From positions 12,859,193 to 12,923,192 of the forward strand of contig NC_060235.2 of NCBI RefSeq assembly GCF_021155775.2: DNA of 64,000 nucleotides, given 5' to 3'. Shown piece by piece: positions 45,001 through 57,747 of the stretch. The notes beneath the pieces are model-generated. The model was not told the origin of the DNA. It ran no database searches and saw nothing but the letters and a program-made list of their open reading frames with translations. The stretch comes from Neodiprion pinetum (taxonomy: Eukaryota; Arthropoda; Insecta; Hymenoptera; Diprionidae). How positions within the stretch are numbered: the first letter of the stretch is position 1; every line of letters begins with the position of its first letter. The translations under genes and the position numbers were made by a program.

Positions 45001-46423
45001 GGTGTTCCGGTACCCCATATTTTTTTCTGAAATCGCTTGCTATACCGGAACTCATTTCAAGATCTACAGAAACGGTATGCGCATAATTGTCAAGTCTATC
45101 GAAAACGCTTTCATGTACTTCAATAATGTTTGGATTTTCAATATCAGCTGTTCTAATTATTTTCAAATAGTCTGAATATTTTGGAAATGAGTCTACAGAT
45201 TTAATTATTAGATTATCACTATCGTTTCCACTATCAGATGACTCCGACGATTGGTTAATGCCGTCGATAACAGGGACTGGGTTGCGCGACAATGCATCTG
45301 CGTTACTGTTAAGTCGTCCAGCCTTGTGTTTGAATTCATACTCGTAATCTCGTAACTTGAGCCTCCATCGTATTAGTCGCTGCCCGGGATCTTTAATCGA
45401 GTCGATCCAGCGTAATGGCTCATGATCACTAACCAGTGTGAATTTTCGGCCATAAAGGTAAGGTCGAAAATGTAACACGGCATATAGAGCTGCTAAACAC
45501 TCTTTCTCAGTTGTGAAATAATTTTGTTCCGCTTTGCTCAGAGCACGAGACAGGTAGGCGACGGGCATGTCATAACCGTCCACTTCCTGGCTCAAAACGG
45601 CTCCGATTGCATAGTCGGATGCGTCGGTAGTTAACGTGAATTGCTTCTTAAAATTTGGGTACTGCAAGATAGGATATTGGCATAGATATTTCCTTAAAAT
45701 TTTGAAACTTTTCTTTTGATCTTTTCCCCAAATAAATGGTGATTCTTTCTTTAATAAGTCTGTGAGAGGCCTAGCCTTTCCCGCAAAATCTTTAATAAAA
45801 CGCCTGTAGTAACCGGCTAGTCCCAGAAATTGTCTAATGTTCTTAGGATTTTTAGGTTGTGGAAAATGTCGAACCGCGGTAATTTTCTTCGGGTCCGGTC
45901 TAACTCCTGATCTGCCAATAATATGGCCTAAATAAGCCACTTCTGTTTTTAGGAATTCACATTTATCTGGTTGTAACGTTAATTTAGCGTCCTTTAATTT
46001 GTTAAATAACCGGCGGATTTTCTTCCCGTGTTCTTCTAAATTCTTTGCATAAACTACGATGTCGTCTAAATAAACGAAAACTTCGACACCTTGTAGTCCG
46101 CGTAATGTTTGATCCATTAATCTTTGAAATGTAGCGGGCGCGTTTTTAAGCCCTTCAGGCATTCTGAGATATTCGTAATGACCGTTTGGTGTTGTGAATG
46201 CGGTTTTTGCTCTATCTCGGGGGTCCATTTCAATTTGTTGGAAACCGCTGGCAAGATCGAAAGTTGAAAAATATCGCGCTTCACCGAGATGATCAAGAAT
46301 GTCTGTAATGTTAGGTAATGAATACGCGTCCCCAATTGTCTTTTCATTCAATTTCCGAAAATCTATTACCATGCGCCATCGTTTTCTACCTGCAGAATCG
46401 GGTTTTTTGGGTACAATCCACAC
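42023..46423 (-). CDS. Gypsy pol: RT, RNase H, two macrodomain-like segments, integrase (1466 aa)
   Basis: The first codon counted is a GTG (46423); the frame is open further upstream to about 46612, where a one-base loss cuts it from protease. RT has YLDD near residue 119; RNase H has TTDASDYAIG and ends ADALSRNP (~residue 395). Residues ~428-566 resemble the ADP-ribose hydrolase OARD1, with K500, MGCGLD and D541. Residues ~570-985 are an acidic, Ser-rich linker with a duplicated KSFDLFNKSLRER-type repeat. Residues ~988-1114 are a second, diverged macrodomain-like unit (K1049, D1090). Integrase follows: HHCC zinc domain, D1204, D1264, E1300 (35 residues between the last two) and a C-terminal QGPYRI motif. 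The region from RT to integrase is uninterrupted, so the extra domains have been kept open. Confidence 0.93.
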   Translation of the reverse strand: MWIVPKKPDSAGRKRWRMVIDFRKLNEKTIGDAYSLPNITDILDHLGEARYFSTFDLASGFQQIEMDPRDRAKTAFTTPNGHYEYLRMPEGLKNAPATFQRLMDQTLRGLQGVEVFVYLDDIVVYAKNLEEHGKKIRRLFNKLKDAKLTLQPDKCEFLKTEVAYLGHIIGRSGVRPDPKKITAVRHFPQPKNPKNIRQFLGLAGYYRRFIKDFAGKARPLTDLLKKESPFIWGKDQKKSFKILRKYLCQYPILQYPNFKKQFTLTTDASDYAIGAVLSQEVDGYDMPVAYLSRALSKAEQNYFTTEKECLAALYAVLHFRPYLYGRKFTLVSDHEPLRWIDSIKDPGQRLIRWRLKLRDYEYEFKHKAGRLNSNADALSRNPVPVIDGINQSSESSDSGNDSDNLIIKSVDSFPKYSDYLKIIRTADIENPNIIEVHESVFDRLDNYAHTVSVDLEMSSGIASDFRKKYGVPEHLRSQADMYSVAKLELPDQKIYYIMTKLNFWDKPEYEDMYLSLINFRKILEDDSVKTVRIPRMGCGLDKLAWNKVRTMLRFIFGGTGIKIFACTNLKLIENQKLQTIFAIMNPRSNLKVRSKPNQWKILPIDSKISKLPAPKIKRPLAKSDSVPRKKSADETFCPKTKTTIEPDENAISTRTRSRARTTAGSRQAVSEDSSDDESSEPPAYRRQRSVLPNLGLEQLTISQGIRQPEQTNIQTDARTNDDVESDSEPENITVKLKSPRDRDSDSDDDVFLQTEASRKAKLSIDPKELRKSFDLFNKSLRERSNLNPKELQDSFELFDKTLHERSLLDNSSKSDADEVELPGHISEGEELDETIREVLDEKDETDDDELNNKIEKFLEKVNRNQGNNSEAGQTNTNQTNLNESVVSRPLQKSALPTPIVAPRPIALSTPYPLNMIPELNETGDISVKSKVSKTPRRLQPQLEFRDLPTQIEITESIPPDLETVSPLKFPKTGYHSGNRISFSRENLTYRKDNYVHFISIDSEFSTPVSRLLNDLELINADDHRDAKPKLGQVIITKTGKYSIFSLVVKRKHFDKIELHNVKVALGNLKTTLLDLKIKTFRISKLGDMTDELSIDISNLLIDIFEDEDIDITICSGITEIPPSEIRPGIISEMHSGLMGGHKGVTKTYRRIRERFYWPRMREDISNFIRRCESCQEQKLVRVKTREPMLITDTPSEPFQKISLDTVGPLPQTPSGNKHILTMQDNLTKFCIAVPIPDIRAETVAHAMVKHLILQFGSPKTILTDRGTSFVNKLLQELAKLFKIKHITTSSYRPQSNGALERSHIVLTEYIKHYINEFDDWDELVQFAMFSYNTAVHEATNFTPYELVFGRIARCPTSFDTEENRLTYNSYLEDLIIRLNEMQALAATNLVQAKERSKMYYDRTVHPFKGKAGDMVRVQIEARKGKFSKRYQGPYRIVKVLENNNVVLEGNNGERFVKHVDKLELAY
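43078..43462 (-). other. Second, diverged macrodomain-like segment of pol
   Basis: Residues ~988-1114 follow the block pattern of the first macrodomain: YVHFISID like the AHTVSVD strand, SLVVKRKH like YYIMTK, FRISKLGD like VRIPRMGC, and IDITIC like IKIFAC. K1049 and D1090 are 41 residues apart, as in the first copy. The G-C-G loop is not kept. It directly precedes the integrase zinc domain. Likely an ancient duplication, or a binding-only version. Confidence 0.6.
44725..45142 (-). other. OARD1/TARG1-like macrodomain in pol
   Basis: Residues ~428-566. Key parts: AHTVSVDLEMSSGIASDF (substrate-loop region), IYYIMTK with K500, PEYEDMYLSL, VRIPRMGCGLDKL with D541, and IKIFAC. In human OARD1 the catalytic pair is Lys84 and Asp125, also 41 residues apart. 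These enzymes remove ADP-ribose from acidic side chains and hydrolyse O-acetyl-ADP-ribose. The family call rests on motif order and spacing; activity is inferred. Confidence 0.85.
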
Positions 46424-46590
46424 GGGTGAATTATACGGTGAATTTGAAGGAACTATTATTCCGCTGTCAATTTTAATTTTGATTTGGTTTTCAATGTCGG
46501 TTTTGTGGATTGGAGGGAACCAGTATTGTCGCGTATTAATCGGTATATCATCCTCGGTTGGTATACGATGCTGAATTCCGGGTGTAGATT

Positions 46591-47400
46591 TTAATTTATC
46601 TCCAGGTAAATGAAATAATTCTGGAAATTCTCAATGATATCTAATACGTGGTCGCGTTCCTCTAAATTCAAATGATCTAAATGCAATTTTGATTGAATTT
46701 CTGTAAACCGATCAGTCACTACAGGTTCTAAATTTAAGTCTTCTGAACTTGAATCGTGATATTCATGCTCCTCCGGAAAGTTGTGATATTCAAAAGGTAT
46801 CACTTCCTGTGGTGGAATCTCTATCTCAATATCTCTATCCAAGGTATTAATTGCAAGAACATGGCATACGCCATCCTGTACCGAGACTGCAGCCTCACCA
46901 ATGTACACGCCGTCTATGGTTTCTACGCGTGGCAAATATGCTTCTTTTGTGCCACAACTGATTACGCCGATGCCAATGGCTTGCTTTGTGCGCGCACGAA
47001 TTTTAAAGAAACGTTTTTGCGGTTTTGTTTCGGTATCGGAATGTTCTTCGTATCCGATAAATCGTATCGGTCTAATCGGGTCAGTTTTCGTTACCAAGGT
47101 GTTATGTGTGAAAGAGATCTCAGCCTTACGCTCGCGCAAATAATCTTTACCTAATATACCGTCGCAATTTAGCAAAAAGGTTGATCGTACGACGTGAAAT
47201 TTACTTGGTTCGTTTTGTAAAGTTAAATTTGTTATTCCCAAAGTTTTTACTTTATCGGTTGTTATTCCCGTAATCGTAGAAATTTCGTCTACACTGATTA
47301 AAACGTCAGGATGTAAAACATTAGCTTTAATGAGACTGATATCTGCGCCGGTGTCTATTAGAAAAATAGCTGAATGTTCTTTTAATTCAGGAGCTGTCAT
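46591..47400 (-). CDS. Gypsy protease ORF, 269 codons, ends at a frameshift
   Basis: ATG at 47400, five bases after the gag stop and in the -1 frame relative to gag. The active site is FLIDTGADISLIKA (~residues 13-26), followed by GILGKDYLRE. Residues ~230-265 are the usual pre-RT segment (LEERDHVLDIIENFQ). A one-base loss near 46615 moves the frame into a stop at 46591, while the RT frame continues. No canonical slippery heptamer is seen at the gag end, so reinitiation is as likely as frameshifting. Confidence 0.85.
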   Translation of the reverse strand: MTAPELKEHSAIFLIDTGADISLIKANVLHPDVLISVDEISTITGITTDKVKTLGITNLTLQNEPSKFHVVRSTFLLNCDGILGKDYLRERKAEISFTHNTLVTKTDPIRPIRFIGYEEHSDTETKPQKRFFKIRARTKQAIGIGVISCGTKEAYLPRVETIDGVYIGEAAVSVQDGVCHVLAINTLDRDIEIEIPPQEVIPFEYHNFPEEHEYHDSSSEDLNLEPVVTDRFTEIQSKLHLDHLNLEERDHVLDIIENFQNYFIYLEIN

Positions 47401-47405
47401 CCTGA

Positions 47406-48725
47406 TCAGTGGCGATTCTCGATCTGGTCCGCGCGTATCGTTGCACCGGCCGGCGGTTCCGCGAAACGGACCGTCGGTTGACGCTCGGGCGTCGCGTACC
47501 TCGCCGTTGCGTCCGGACGACGAGCCGCGTTCAAGTTTAAAGATTCAGCTGTTTCGGACGTTCTACGCGGAGATGGTGACCGTGTTCTGACGTTCGAATT
47601 ATCAAACCTCGCTTGATTAAAACCGGACTGCTGATTCGGGTCGTATGAACGGGTGTTTAAATTTGGCGAATTCGGTCTGCTCGTATTTAAATTTGCTCCC
47701 GGCGATCCCGATCTCTGTGGAATCGATGCAGGATTTATTGTGGGCGGATATCCATAAGGTGGTAAATACGGATATGTCATCGGCGGATAATAATACGGGT
47801 GTTGTGGAAAATAAGGCGGATATTGATAAGCACGCGGTTGCTGGTGCTGAAACTGTGAGTGAGTGGGCATGCCGTATGGGTAATAACCCCTCGGTTCGGG
47901 TGATCGTCGATCGGCGACGTTTGCCGTCGGGTGTTTGTACATCGCCGCGTTCGGTGACGGGCTTCTCGCGCGTGTCTCCGCTCCGTCTGAGATGCCATAA
48001 TTCGAATACAATTGCGGCGCGTTATTTTGGTTATAGATCATTGGAGAGTTCGGTCGCGAAATTTGTACTCTCTGCGTTTCTCCGGAAGATATTATTCCCT
48101 GGCGCATACGATTTTCTGTTTTTCGCGCTAACTTAAACGCTTCTTCCAATGTCTTTACACGTCCTTCAACATATCTTTCGATAGCTTCAGGTAGTCCTCG
48201 AATATAAGCATCCAACGCGTTCACTTGCAGTACTTTCATTACCGCGTCGACTTCGGTTTTTCCGTACTCGTCTTCTAAAGCTACGCGAGCTGCACTGACC
48301 AAGATTTTTAATCGATCGTAGAAATCGCTCACGTTTTCATCACGTTTCATCCGTATATTCGCGATCTCTTGTTGATAATACGGATAAGTCTTTTCAGCTG
48401 CAAATCGACATTTCAGATGTTTTATTAATTCATTGACCGTATTGAAAGTCTCGCCATATGTACTATCGCGAGCTGCTCCTTGCAATTTTCCTAGAACGCA
48501 CTTTACATATGCGCCTTCCGAATTCGGCGGAATATACGCTGAACCGTTTTGCACGTCTTGTAAGAAATCTTTCAAACGAATGTTTTTCCCGTCAAAATAT
48601 GGAATATTTAATGTACTGTGTTGTAGCGCGAAGCATTCCGCCATCGACGTCATCATCGCATTACTCGCGTCTAGAGCGGATACATTGGTTCGGTCCGCGC
48701 TCTGGTTTCCCGTTTCGTTGGGCAT
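47406..48725 (-). CDS. Gypsy gag, 439 aa, without zinc knuckle
   Basis: ATG at 48725 (MPNETGNQ). Residues ~30-215 are a retrotransposon gag/capsid fold (STLNIPYFDGKNIRLKDFLQDV, then VSDFYDRLKILVSAAR and YIRGLPEAIERYVEGR). The rest is low-complexity: RSPSP-type repeats and a long Tyr/Pro-rich stretch (residues ~290-350). No CCHC motif is present, a trait known in gypsy/errantivirus gags. The frame is intact and ends TGA at 47406. Confidence 0.9.
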   Translation of the reverse strand: MPNETGNQSADRTNVSALDASNAMMTSMAECFALQHSTLNIPYFDGKNIRLKDFLQDVQNGSAYIPPNSEGAYVKCVLGKLQGAARDSTYGETFNTVNELIKHLKCRFAAEKTYPYYQQEIANIRMKRDENVSDFYDRLKILVSAARVALEDEYGKTEVDAVMKVLQVNALDAYIRGLPEAIERYVEGRVKTLEEAFKLARKTENRMRQGIISSGETQRVQISRPNSPMIYNQNNAPQLYSNYGISDGAETRARSPSPNAAMYKHPTANVADRRSPEPRGYYPYGMPTHSQFQHQQPRAYQYPPYFPQHPYYYPPMTYPYLPPYGYPPTINPASIPQRSGSPGANLNTSRPNSPNLNTRSYDPNQQSGFNQARFDNSNVRTRSPSPRRTSETAESLNLNAARRPDATARYATPERQPTVRFAEPPAGATIRADQIENRH

Positions 48726-49087
48726 TTCAAAATCGAAAAAGGTTGTTTATGCACACGAAATAATTCAGGCCAATTTTTAGGCAAATATTGGGAACACAGC
48801 TAATACACAAATGACCAGTGGAAAATTCGGCAATATACGATATCAGGATATTACGACATATACAAACAAATACACAAGTAATAATTCGCAGAGTTTCATG
48901 CACAATTTGTCATTAATTATATAATAATTATCTAGAAAGAAAGATACTTTGTTTTTTCATGCGTTTGACCAGTTTTTCAATTTTAACACAAAAACTAAAA
49001 TTTTTTTTTTTTTTTTTCCCTTTTTTTTTTTTATTTAAACAAATCTCACTTTTAGCAACAATATCCCACCGCTGCCACCAATTCTTG
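48726..49087 (-). other. 5' leader and primer-binding site of the large gypsy element
   Basis: The PBS in element sense is TTGGTGGCAGCGGTGGG (about 49064-49082), separated from the LTR by a few bases. The leader contains a long A-rich tract (T-runs on the plus strand at 48999-49033). No ORF supported. Confidence 0.75.
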
Positions 49088-50937
49088 TGTTACGTGGGGG
49101 TGAGTGTGTACTGAGCGGTGGTAGTTAATGATTAATTGAATAATCTAGCTCCCACGTAACGACAATGAATAATAATTAAAACTAAGAAAAGACTTACCTT
49201 TCGGTAAGCCGGTAATTTGTAGGATCGTGTTGCCATAGACCTATACAGGTCTGTGAGGTTTGTTTAAATAGTTGAGGCTATTTTATGATAAAGAAAATGG
49301 GAAGAAGGTCGCTCAAAATAAATGTTTAAAAAGATTTAACTGGTAAAAGATGAAGTATATTCTGGTTCAATTTAGTTATTGAAATATCTGGTAACAATCG
49401 ATGGTGATAATTATATATATGAGCCAAAAATAACAATTTATAAAGTTTTCAAATTGAATAAAAAATCGCGTGTTATACTATTCTAGAAGATAATATTATT
49501 TGGTACCAGGAACATCTACTCTGAACGATGATTATAACTAGCTGGTCGTGATAATTGTATTGTATCTCTCTTTTTAGATTATCTTAAATCGTTTAATATT
49601 ATATATATATATTTAATATATATATTTAATCGTTTAGTCTTATTTGTTAATTCTTGGAAACAATAAGTGGAATTTAATTGGGGGTAGTGAAGCTAGCCAC
49701 CAATTCTATGCTTGGTTTTTGTGAATTTACTGAAGTAGTTTTGATTATCAAGGTGAACAAGAATTCGTCTAATTTCGAAGATTAACACTCGGATTGACTT
49801 AGCTTTTTGGTGAATCGGTCGACGAGATTGAGAGCCGTCGGATCGTGTCGGTCTGCGTCGGTAGAATGCTGGACCAGGGGCCTCACCTCAAATTTGGAAG
49901 AGTTGATGAATCGAATGATGTTGAACGTTGGTCACTTAGTCTTTGTGAATTTAGAATGATATCTTGTTATCGAAAGTTTGAAAGTGTCTGTTTGTGATTT
50001 TGATGATAAGTTAAAATTGATTGGAACGATTATTTATTAAAAATGATAGTGTAATTATTATTATTTTCACTTAAGATTACCTGATTCGCTTGAATCAGGG
50101 CCGAACTCAATTTTAACTAAGGGAAATGGAATATCATAAAAATGTCTATTCGCGAAATGACGAGATTTAGTAAAGAACAGAAAAGATGGAAATGTAGAAG
50201 ATAGTGAGTCTTTTGCAGCTAACAGAATAACTGAATGCTCGAATTTAACGAATTAGCGCGAGACTTTAGGCCGGTCACAACTAAGATTTTCCAAACGCTA
50301 CTCTTGCTCGAGAGGGCTAATCCGGGTTTACGTCCACGCACTTCGCGACTTGACAGACGAAAGACGCGGCTTCTTGGGCCCGAGGGTCCAAGGAGCTGCA
50401 GTTGTAATAAGTTACAACGGTAATTAGCCAATGGGGAGCGAGGCGACCTCCTGGCGCCCAAATCCACGTGGTCAGCGTCACTTCACGCTCTCCAACGGTG
50501 TTCCGACGATTCTCAATCTCGTCGGTGACATATTGAAAATATGAACAAAAGATATTTGCATGCAATGTTTACACATTCATTCATACATTCCAATGAGTAA
50601 TCTATTTTAATTTGGTGGTTCTGAAGGTAGTGTTTTATCCTAGTTATTGATTACAATTTTAATTTAAAAAGAGGGATATTTCCAGGCTGAGCACTACTGA
50701 TACTAACTCAGCAGTCTCTCATCTCAGTTCTTGGTACCAGCTAAATAAACGAAAGTGGAACCTTATGCTAGGGATCGTTGTTGGTCTCCACGTGACTTTT
50801 GCCAGGAGGGGTGGAACTCGCTGTTATTAGAATATGAGAATTGAATGAAATGATATACGTGCATTGAAGTAATCAAAGAAATGAAATGAAATAGAATTTT
50901 AAAAAGGTACGCCAAGGCAGTACGTCGGGGCGTAACA
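49088..50937 (-). repeat. 5' LTR of the large gypsy element
   Basis: 1850 bp, TGTTACGTGG...GGCGTAACA on the plus strand. Nearly identical to the 3' LTR up to ~50400, then ~10% divergent to its outer end. It is followed by satellite starting tatgtatatatatgtatag. Confidence 0.92.
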
Positions 50938-53248
<2,311 letters not shown>

Positions 53249-54020
53249 CACGAATCAACACAAAATTTTACCTAGACTCCAAAGTATTAGATTTCGATTC
53301 TTTAGTTCGTAATTAGACGAAAAAAAAATATATAGCATGAAAAAGTTTGCTTTTGTACTCAGGAGACCGATTGAACGATATTTTTCAAAATCTGTGGTTT
53401 TGATTATCAATTAAAGATGAAACCATTTAAATAAACATTTTTATTATTTTTATCAAGTTTTACTATCAAAATAAGTTACAAAAAAGTAGAAGATAATTTA
53501 AAAGTGCACGCTTTTACTTTTTCCTTTATGTTCGTAAGTACTTTCTCTCAATAAACCCCAAATATAGTCTCCGATCATGTTTTCATTGCATTGGCCTTGA
53601 CAACGTTGTTCGAAGCTCAAAATGTCCCGATGAAAACGTTCTCCTTGCTCTACTGAATACGCTCCCATGTTGGTTTTAAATTTATCTAAATGAGCATGCA
53701 GCATATGTACTTTTAATGAGAACATTTTCAGTTATTCTGGATTTCTACAAAAGACCTGATCGTTGTTTATCACTCGAGTGCCATCTAGAAGTACTGTTGG
53801 AACGTTAAAACGCAACTCTGATCGCGCGGTATTTTTTGATGTATTTAAAATAATTAATATTTAGAAAAATAATCAAAAATGAGTATTTTTACTATAACTA
53901 TTACAAAAGCAAACTTTGTACCAAAAAAAGGTATTCTCTTTTCGTTTTTGTTTATAATTAACCAGAAAATCATAAAATAAACTTTAGGACGAAGAACAAA
54001 AGTTTTTTTGTAGAGCCGTG
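53249..54020 (-). mobile_element. Short DNA transposon with CAC termini and TTA target duplication
   Basis: 772 bp interrupt a satellite monomer. The termini are imperfect inverted repeats, CACGAATCAACACAAAA and CACGGCTCTACAAAAAA (13 of 17 match). TTA flanks both ends (53246-53248 and 54021-54023), and removing the element restores gaatattatacatta. The inside is only a remnant of coding sequence, so this is an internally deleted, non-autonomous copy. CAC ends with 3-bp duplications recall CACTA/EnSpm, but TTA is also used by PIF/Harbinger; the superfamily is not settled. Confidence 0.7.
53498..53725 (-). pseudogene. C-terminal fragment of a dispersed arthropod transposon-associated ORF
   Basis: 75 codons with LKVHMLHAHLD, YSVEQGERFHRDI, EQRCQGQ and DYIWGL. 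The pattern (K-hydrophobic-H-x-L-x-x-H-L-D, then EQGERFHxDI, then a short C-terminal tail) is one I recognise from the C-terminus of an uncharacterised protein repeated in many arthropod genomes. A stop lies just upstream, so only the tail remains. The family assignment is from memory; function unknown. Confidence 0.55.
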
Positions 54021-54621
54021 TTATACATTAATATATCTGAATATAAATACATTTATTTATATTCAATATGCATTAATATAATTAAATATAGATGGAGGTA
54101 ATTATGTCAAATAATTTAATAGAAGAAGGAAATAATTGATTAAATAAATTATTTTTTTTAAAGTATAATATTTTTATTTCAATTAATATGTGAGCAAATA
54201 ATTCAAAAATATACAGGATCTTTTCGATAACCATATTTATTTTCAATGAATTCAATTATTGTAAAAAAAATTTTTTTTTCAAAAATTTCTTTTTTTTTGA
54301 AAGTAAATTCAAAATTGAAAAATATACATATATGCATATCATTATATATGTATATATGTATATATATGTATATTATACATTAATTTAATTAAATATAAAT
54401 GGAGGTAATTAAGTTGAATAATTCAATAAAACAAGCAAATAATTGATTTAAATGAATTATTTTTCTCAACTGATGAGATTTATATTTTAAATAATATGTG
54501 AGCAAATAATTAAAAAATACGTAGGATTTTTTAAATAATGATATTTATTTTTAATGAATTTAATTATTGTAAAAAAAATTTTTGTTTCAAAAACTTCTTT
54601 TTTTTTAAAAGTGAATTCAAA

Positions 54622-54670
<49 letters not shown>

Positions 54671-57600
54671 TATATGTTTATTATTATATATGTATATCTG
54701 TATATATATGTATATTATCCATTATTATAATTGAATGTAAATGGAGGTAATTAAGTTACATAATTCAATGAAATGAGCATATAAATGATTAAAATAAATT
54801 ATTTTTCGTAACGGATAATATTTATATTTCAATTAATATGTGAGCGAATAATCGAAAAATACATAGGATTTCTCCAATAATTATAGTTATTCTTAATGAA
54901 TTGATTTATAGTGAAAAATTTTTTTTTTTTCTCAAATTTCTCTTTCTTTAGAAGTAGATTAAAAATCATAATATATATATGTGTATATATTCGAATATTA
55001 TACATTCATATGATGAAATATAAATACATTTATTCATATATATATATGATACATTAATATAATTGAATATAAATGAGGGTAATTCAGTCAAATAATTTAA
55101 TAAAGAAAGGAAATGGTTGATTGAAATTAATTATTTTTCCTAATGAATAAAATTTTTATTCCAATTAATATGCGAGCAAATAATTGAAAAATATACAAGA
55201 TCTTTTCGATAACCATATTTATTTTTAATAAATTTAATTATCGAAAAAAAAAATTTTTTCCTCAAAAATTTCTTTTTTTTTTTAGAAGTAAATTCAAAAT
55301 TATAATATATATATATATATATGTATATTATTATATATGTATATATGTATATATATGTATAATATACATTGATATAATTGAATATGAATCGAGGTAATCG
55401 AGTTAAATAATTTATGAAAATAAGGAAATAATTAATTTAAATGACTCATTTTTTCTAACAGATAATATTTATATCCCAATTAATATGTGAGCAAATAGAT
55501 AAAAAATACGTAGGATTTTTTGAATAATTATATTTATTTCATTGATTTCAATAATGGTAAAGAAATTTTTTTTTTTCAAATTTCTCTTTTTTTAAAAGTA
55601 AATGAAAAATCATAATATATATATATGTATGTATTTGAATATTACACATTAATATATTTGAATATAAATACATTCATTTATATATATTATAAATAATATA
55701 ATTGAATATAGATGAAGGTAATTATGTCAAATAATTTTATAAAAAAAGGAAATGATTGATTAAATAAATTTCTTTTGATGTATAATATTTTTATTCCAAT
55801 TAATGTGTGAGCGAATAATTGGAAAATATACTGGATCTTTTCAATAACCATATTTATTTTCAATGAATTTAATTATTGTGAATAAAAATTTTTTTTTCAA
55901 AAATTTCTTTTTTTTGAAAGTAAATTCAAAATTATAAGATATAAATATGTATATCATTATATATGTATATATGTATATATATGTATATTATACATTAATT
56001 TATTTGAATATAAATCGAGGTAATAAAGTTGAATAATTCAATAAAATAAGCAAATAATTGATTTGAATAAATTATTTTTCTCAACTGATAATATTTGTAT
56101 TTTAAATAATATGTGAGCAAATAATTAATGAATACGTAGGATTTTTTAAATAATCATATTTATTTTTAATGAATTTAATGATTGTAGAAAAATTCATTTT
56201 TTCTCAAATTTCTCTTTTTTCAAAAATAAATGAAAAATCATGATATATATAAGTATATATTTGAATTATATACATTAATATATTTGAATATAAATACATT
56301 CATTTATATATATTATACATTAATATAATATAATATAGATAGAGGTAATTATGTCAAATGATTTAATAAAAAAAGGAAATAATTGATTTAATAATTTATT
56401 TTCTTTAATGTATAATATTTTTATTTCAATTCATGTGTGAGCAAATCATTGAAAAATTCACTGGATGTTTTCAATAACCATATTTATTTTTAATGAATTT
56501 GATTATTGTGAAAAAAAATTTTTTTTCAAAAATTTCTTTTTTTTTGAAAGTTAATTAAAAATTGTGAAATAAATATATATGTATATTATTATATATGTAT
56601 ATATGTATATATATGTATATTATACATAATAGAATTGAATATAAATGAAGGTGATTAAGTTAAATAATTTAATAAAGTAAGGAAATAATCGATTTAAATG
56701 AATCATTTTTCTTAACTGATAATATTCATATTTCAATGATCATGTGAGCAAATGATCAAAAAATACGAGGGATTTTTCGGATAATTATATTTATTTTTGA
56801 TGAATTTAATGATTGTAAAAAATTTTTTTTTTTTTCAAATTTCTCTTTTTTTAAAAGTAAATTAAAAATCATAATATATATAAGTATATATTTGAATTCT
56901 ATACATTAATATAATTAAATATAAATACATTCATTTATATATATATTATACATTAATGAAATTGGATATAAATTGAGGTAATTAAGTTGAATAATTAAAT
57001 AGAATAAGGAAATAATTGATTTAATTAAATTATTTTCCCTAAAGGATGATATATATATTTTAACTAATATGTGAGCAAATGAATGAAAAATACGTCGGAT
57101 TTCATGAACAATTATATTCATTTTGAATGAATTCAATTACAGTGAAAAAATTTTTTTTTTTTAATTTCTCTTTTTTTGAAAGTAAATTAAAAATCATAAT
57201 ATATATATATATGTATATATTTGAATCTTATACATTAATATAATTAAATAAAAATACATTCATTCATATATATATATTATACGTTAATATAATCGAATAT
57301 AAATACAATTATTCATATACATATTATACATTAATATAATTGAATATAAATGGAGATAATCAAGTCAAATAATTTGATAAAAAAAGGAAATAATTGATTA
57401 AATAAATTGTTTTTCTTAATGAATAAAATTTATATTTCAATCAATATGTGAGCAAATAATTAAAAAATATACAGGATCTTTTCAATAACCATATTTATTT
57501 TTAATGAATTTAATTATAGTGAAAAAAATTTTTTTTCCAAAAATTTCTCTTTCTTTAAAAGTAAATTCAAAATTTTGATAAATATAGATATATGTTTATT

Positions 57601-57747
57601 ATTATATATGTATATATGTATATATATGTATATCATACATTGATATAATTGAATATAAATGAAGGTAATTGAGTTAAATAATTTAATAAAATGAGGAAAT
57701 AATTGATTTAGATGAATTATTTTTCCTAACGGAAAATATTTATATCT
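54021..57747 (+). repeat. Satellite family 1, forward orientation, fifth block
   Basis: About eleven monomers with A/B alternation (A-type near 54100, 55080, 55720, 56345 and 57360; B-type between). Some A-type units have two extra cacattcattcatatatat spacers (57240-57340). Includes a TA tract at 54630-54665. No gene seen. Confidence 0.9.

Larger units (their letters stand above)
38776..50937 (-). mobile_element. Large Ty3/gypsy element, 12.2 kb, with macrodomain-containing pol
   Basis: LTRs of 1852 bp (38776-40627) and 1850 bp (49088-50937), PBS, gag, protease, a long pol, a 1.4-kb non-coding 3' region with tandem repeats, and a PPT. LTR divergence is strongly uneven. No clear 4-6 bp target duplication is seen; instead the 12-base low-complexity TATGTATATATA flanks both ends. 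One frameshift breaks the protease/RT junction. No env is recognised. The length comes from the large LTRs and from ~550 extra residues between RNase H and integrase. Confidence 0.92.
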
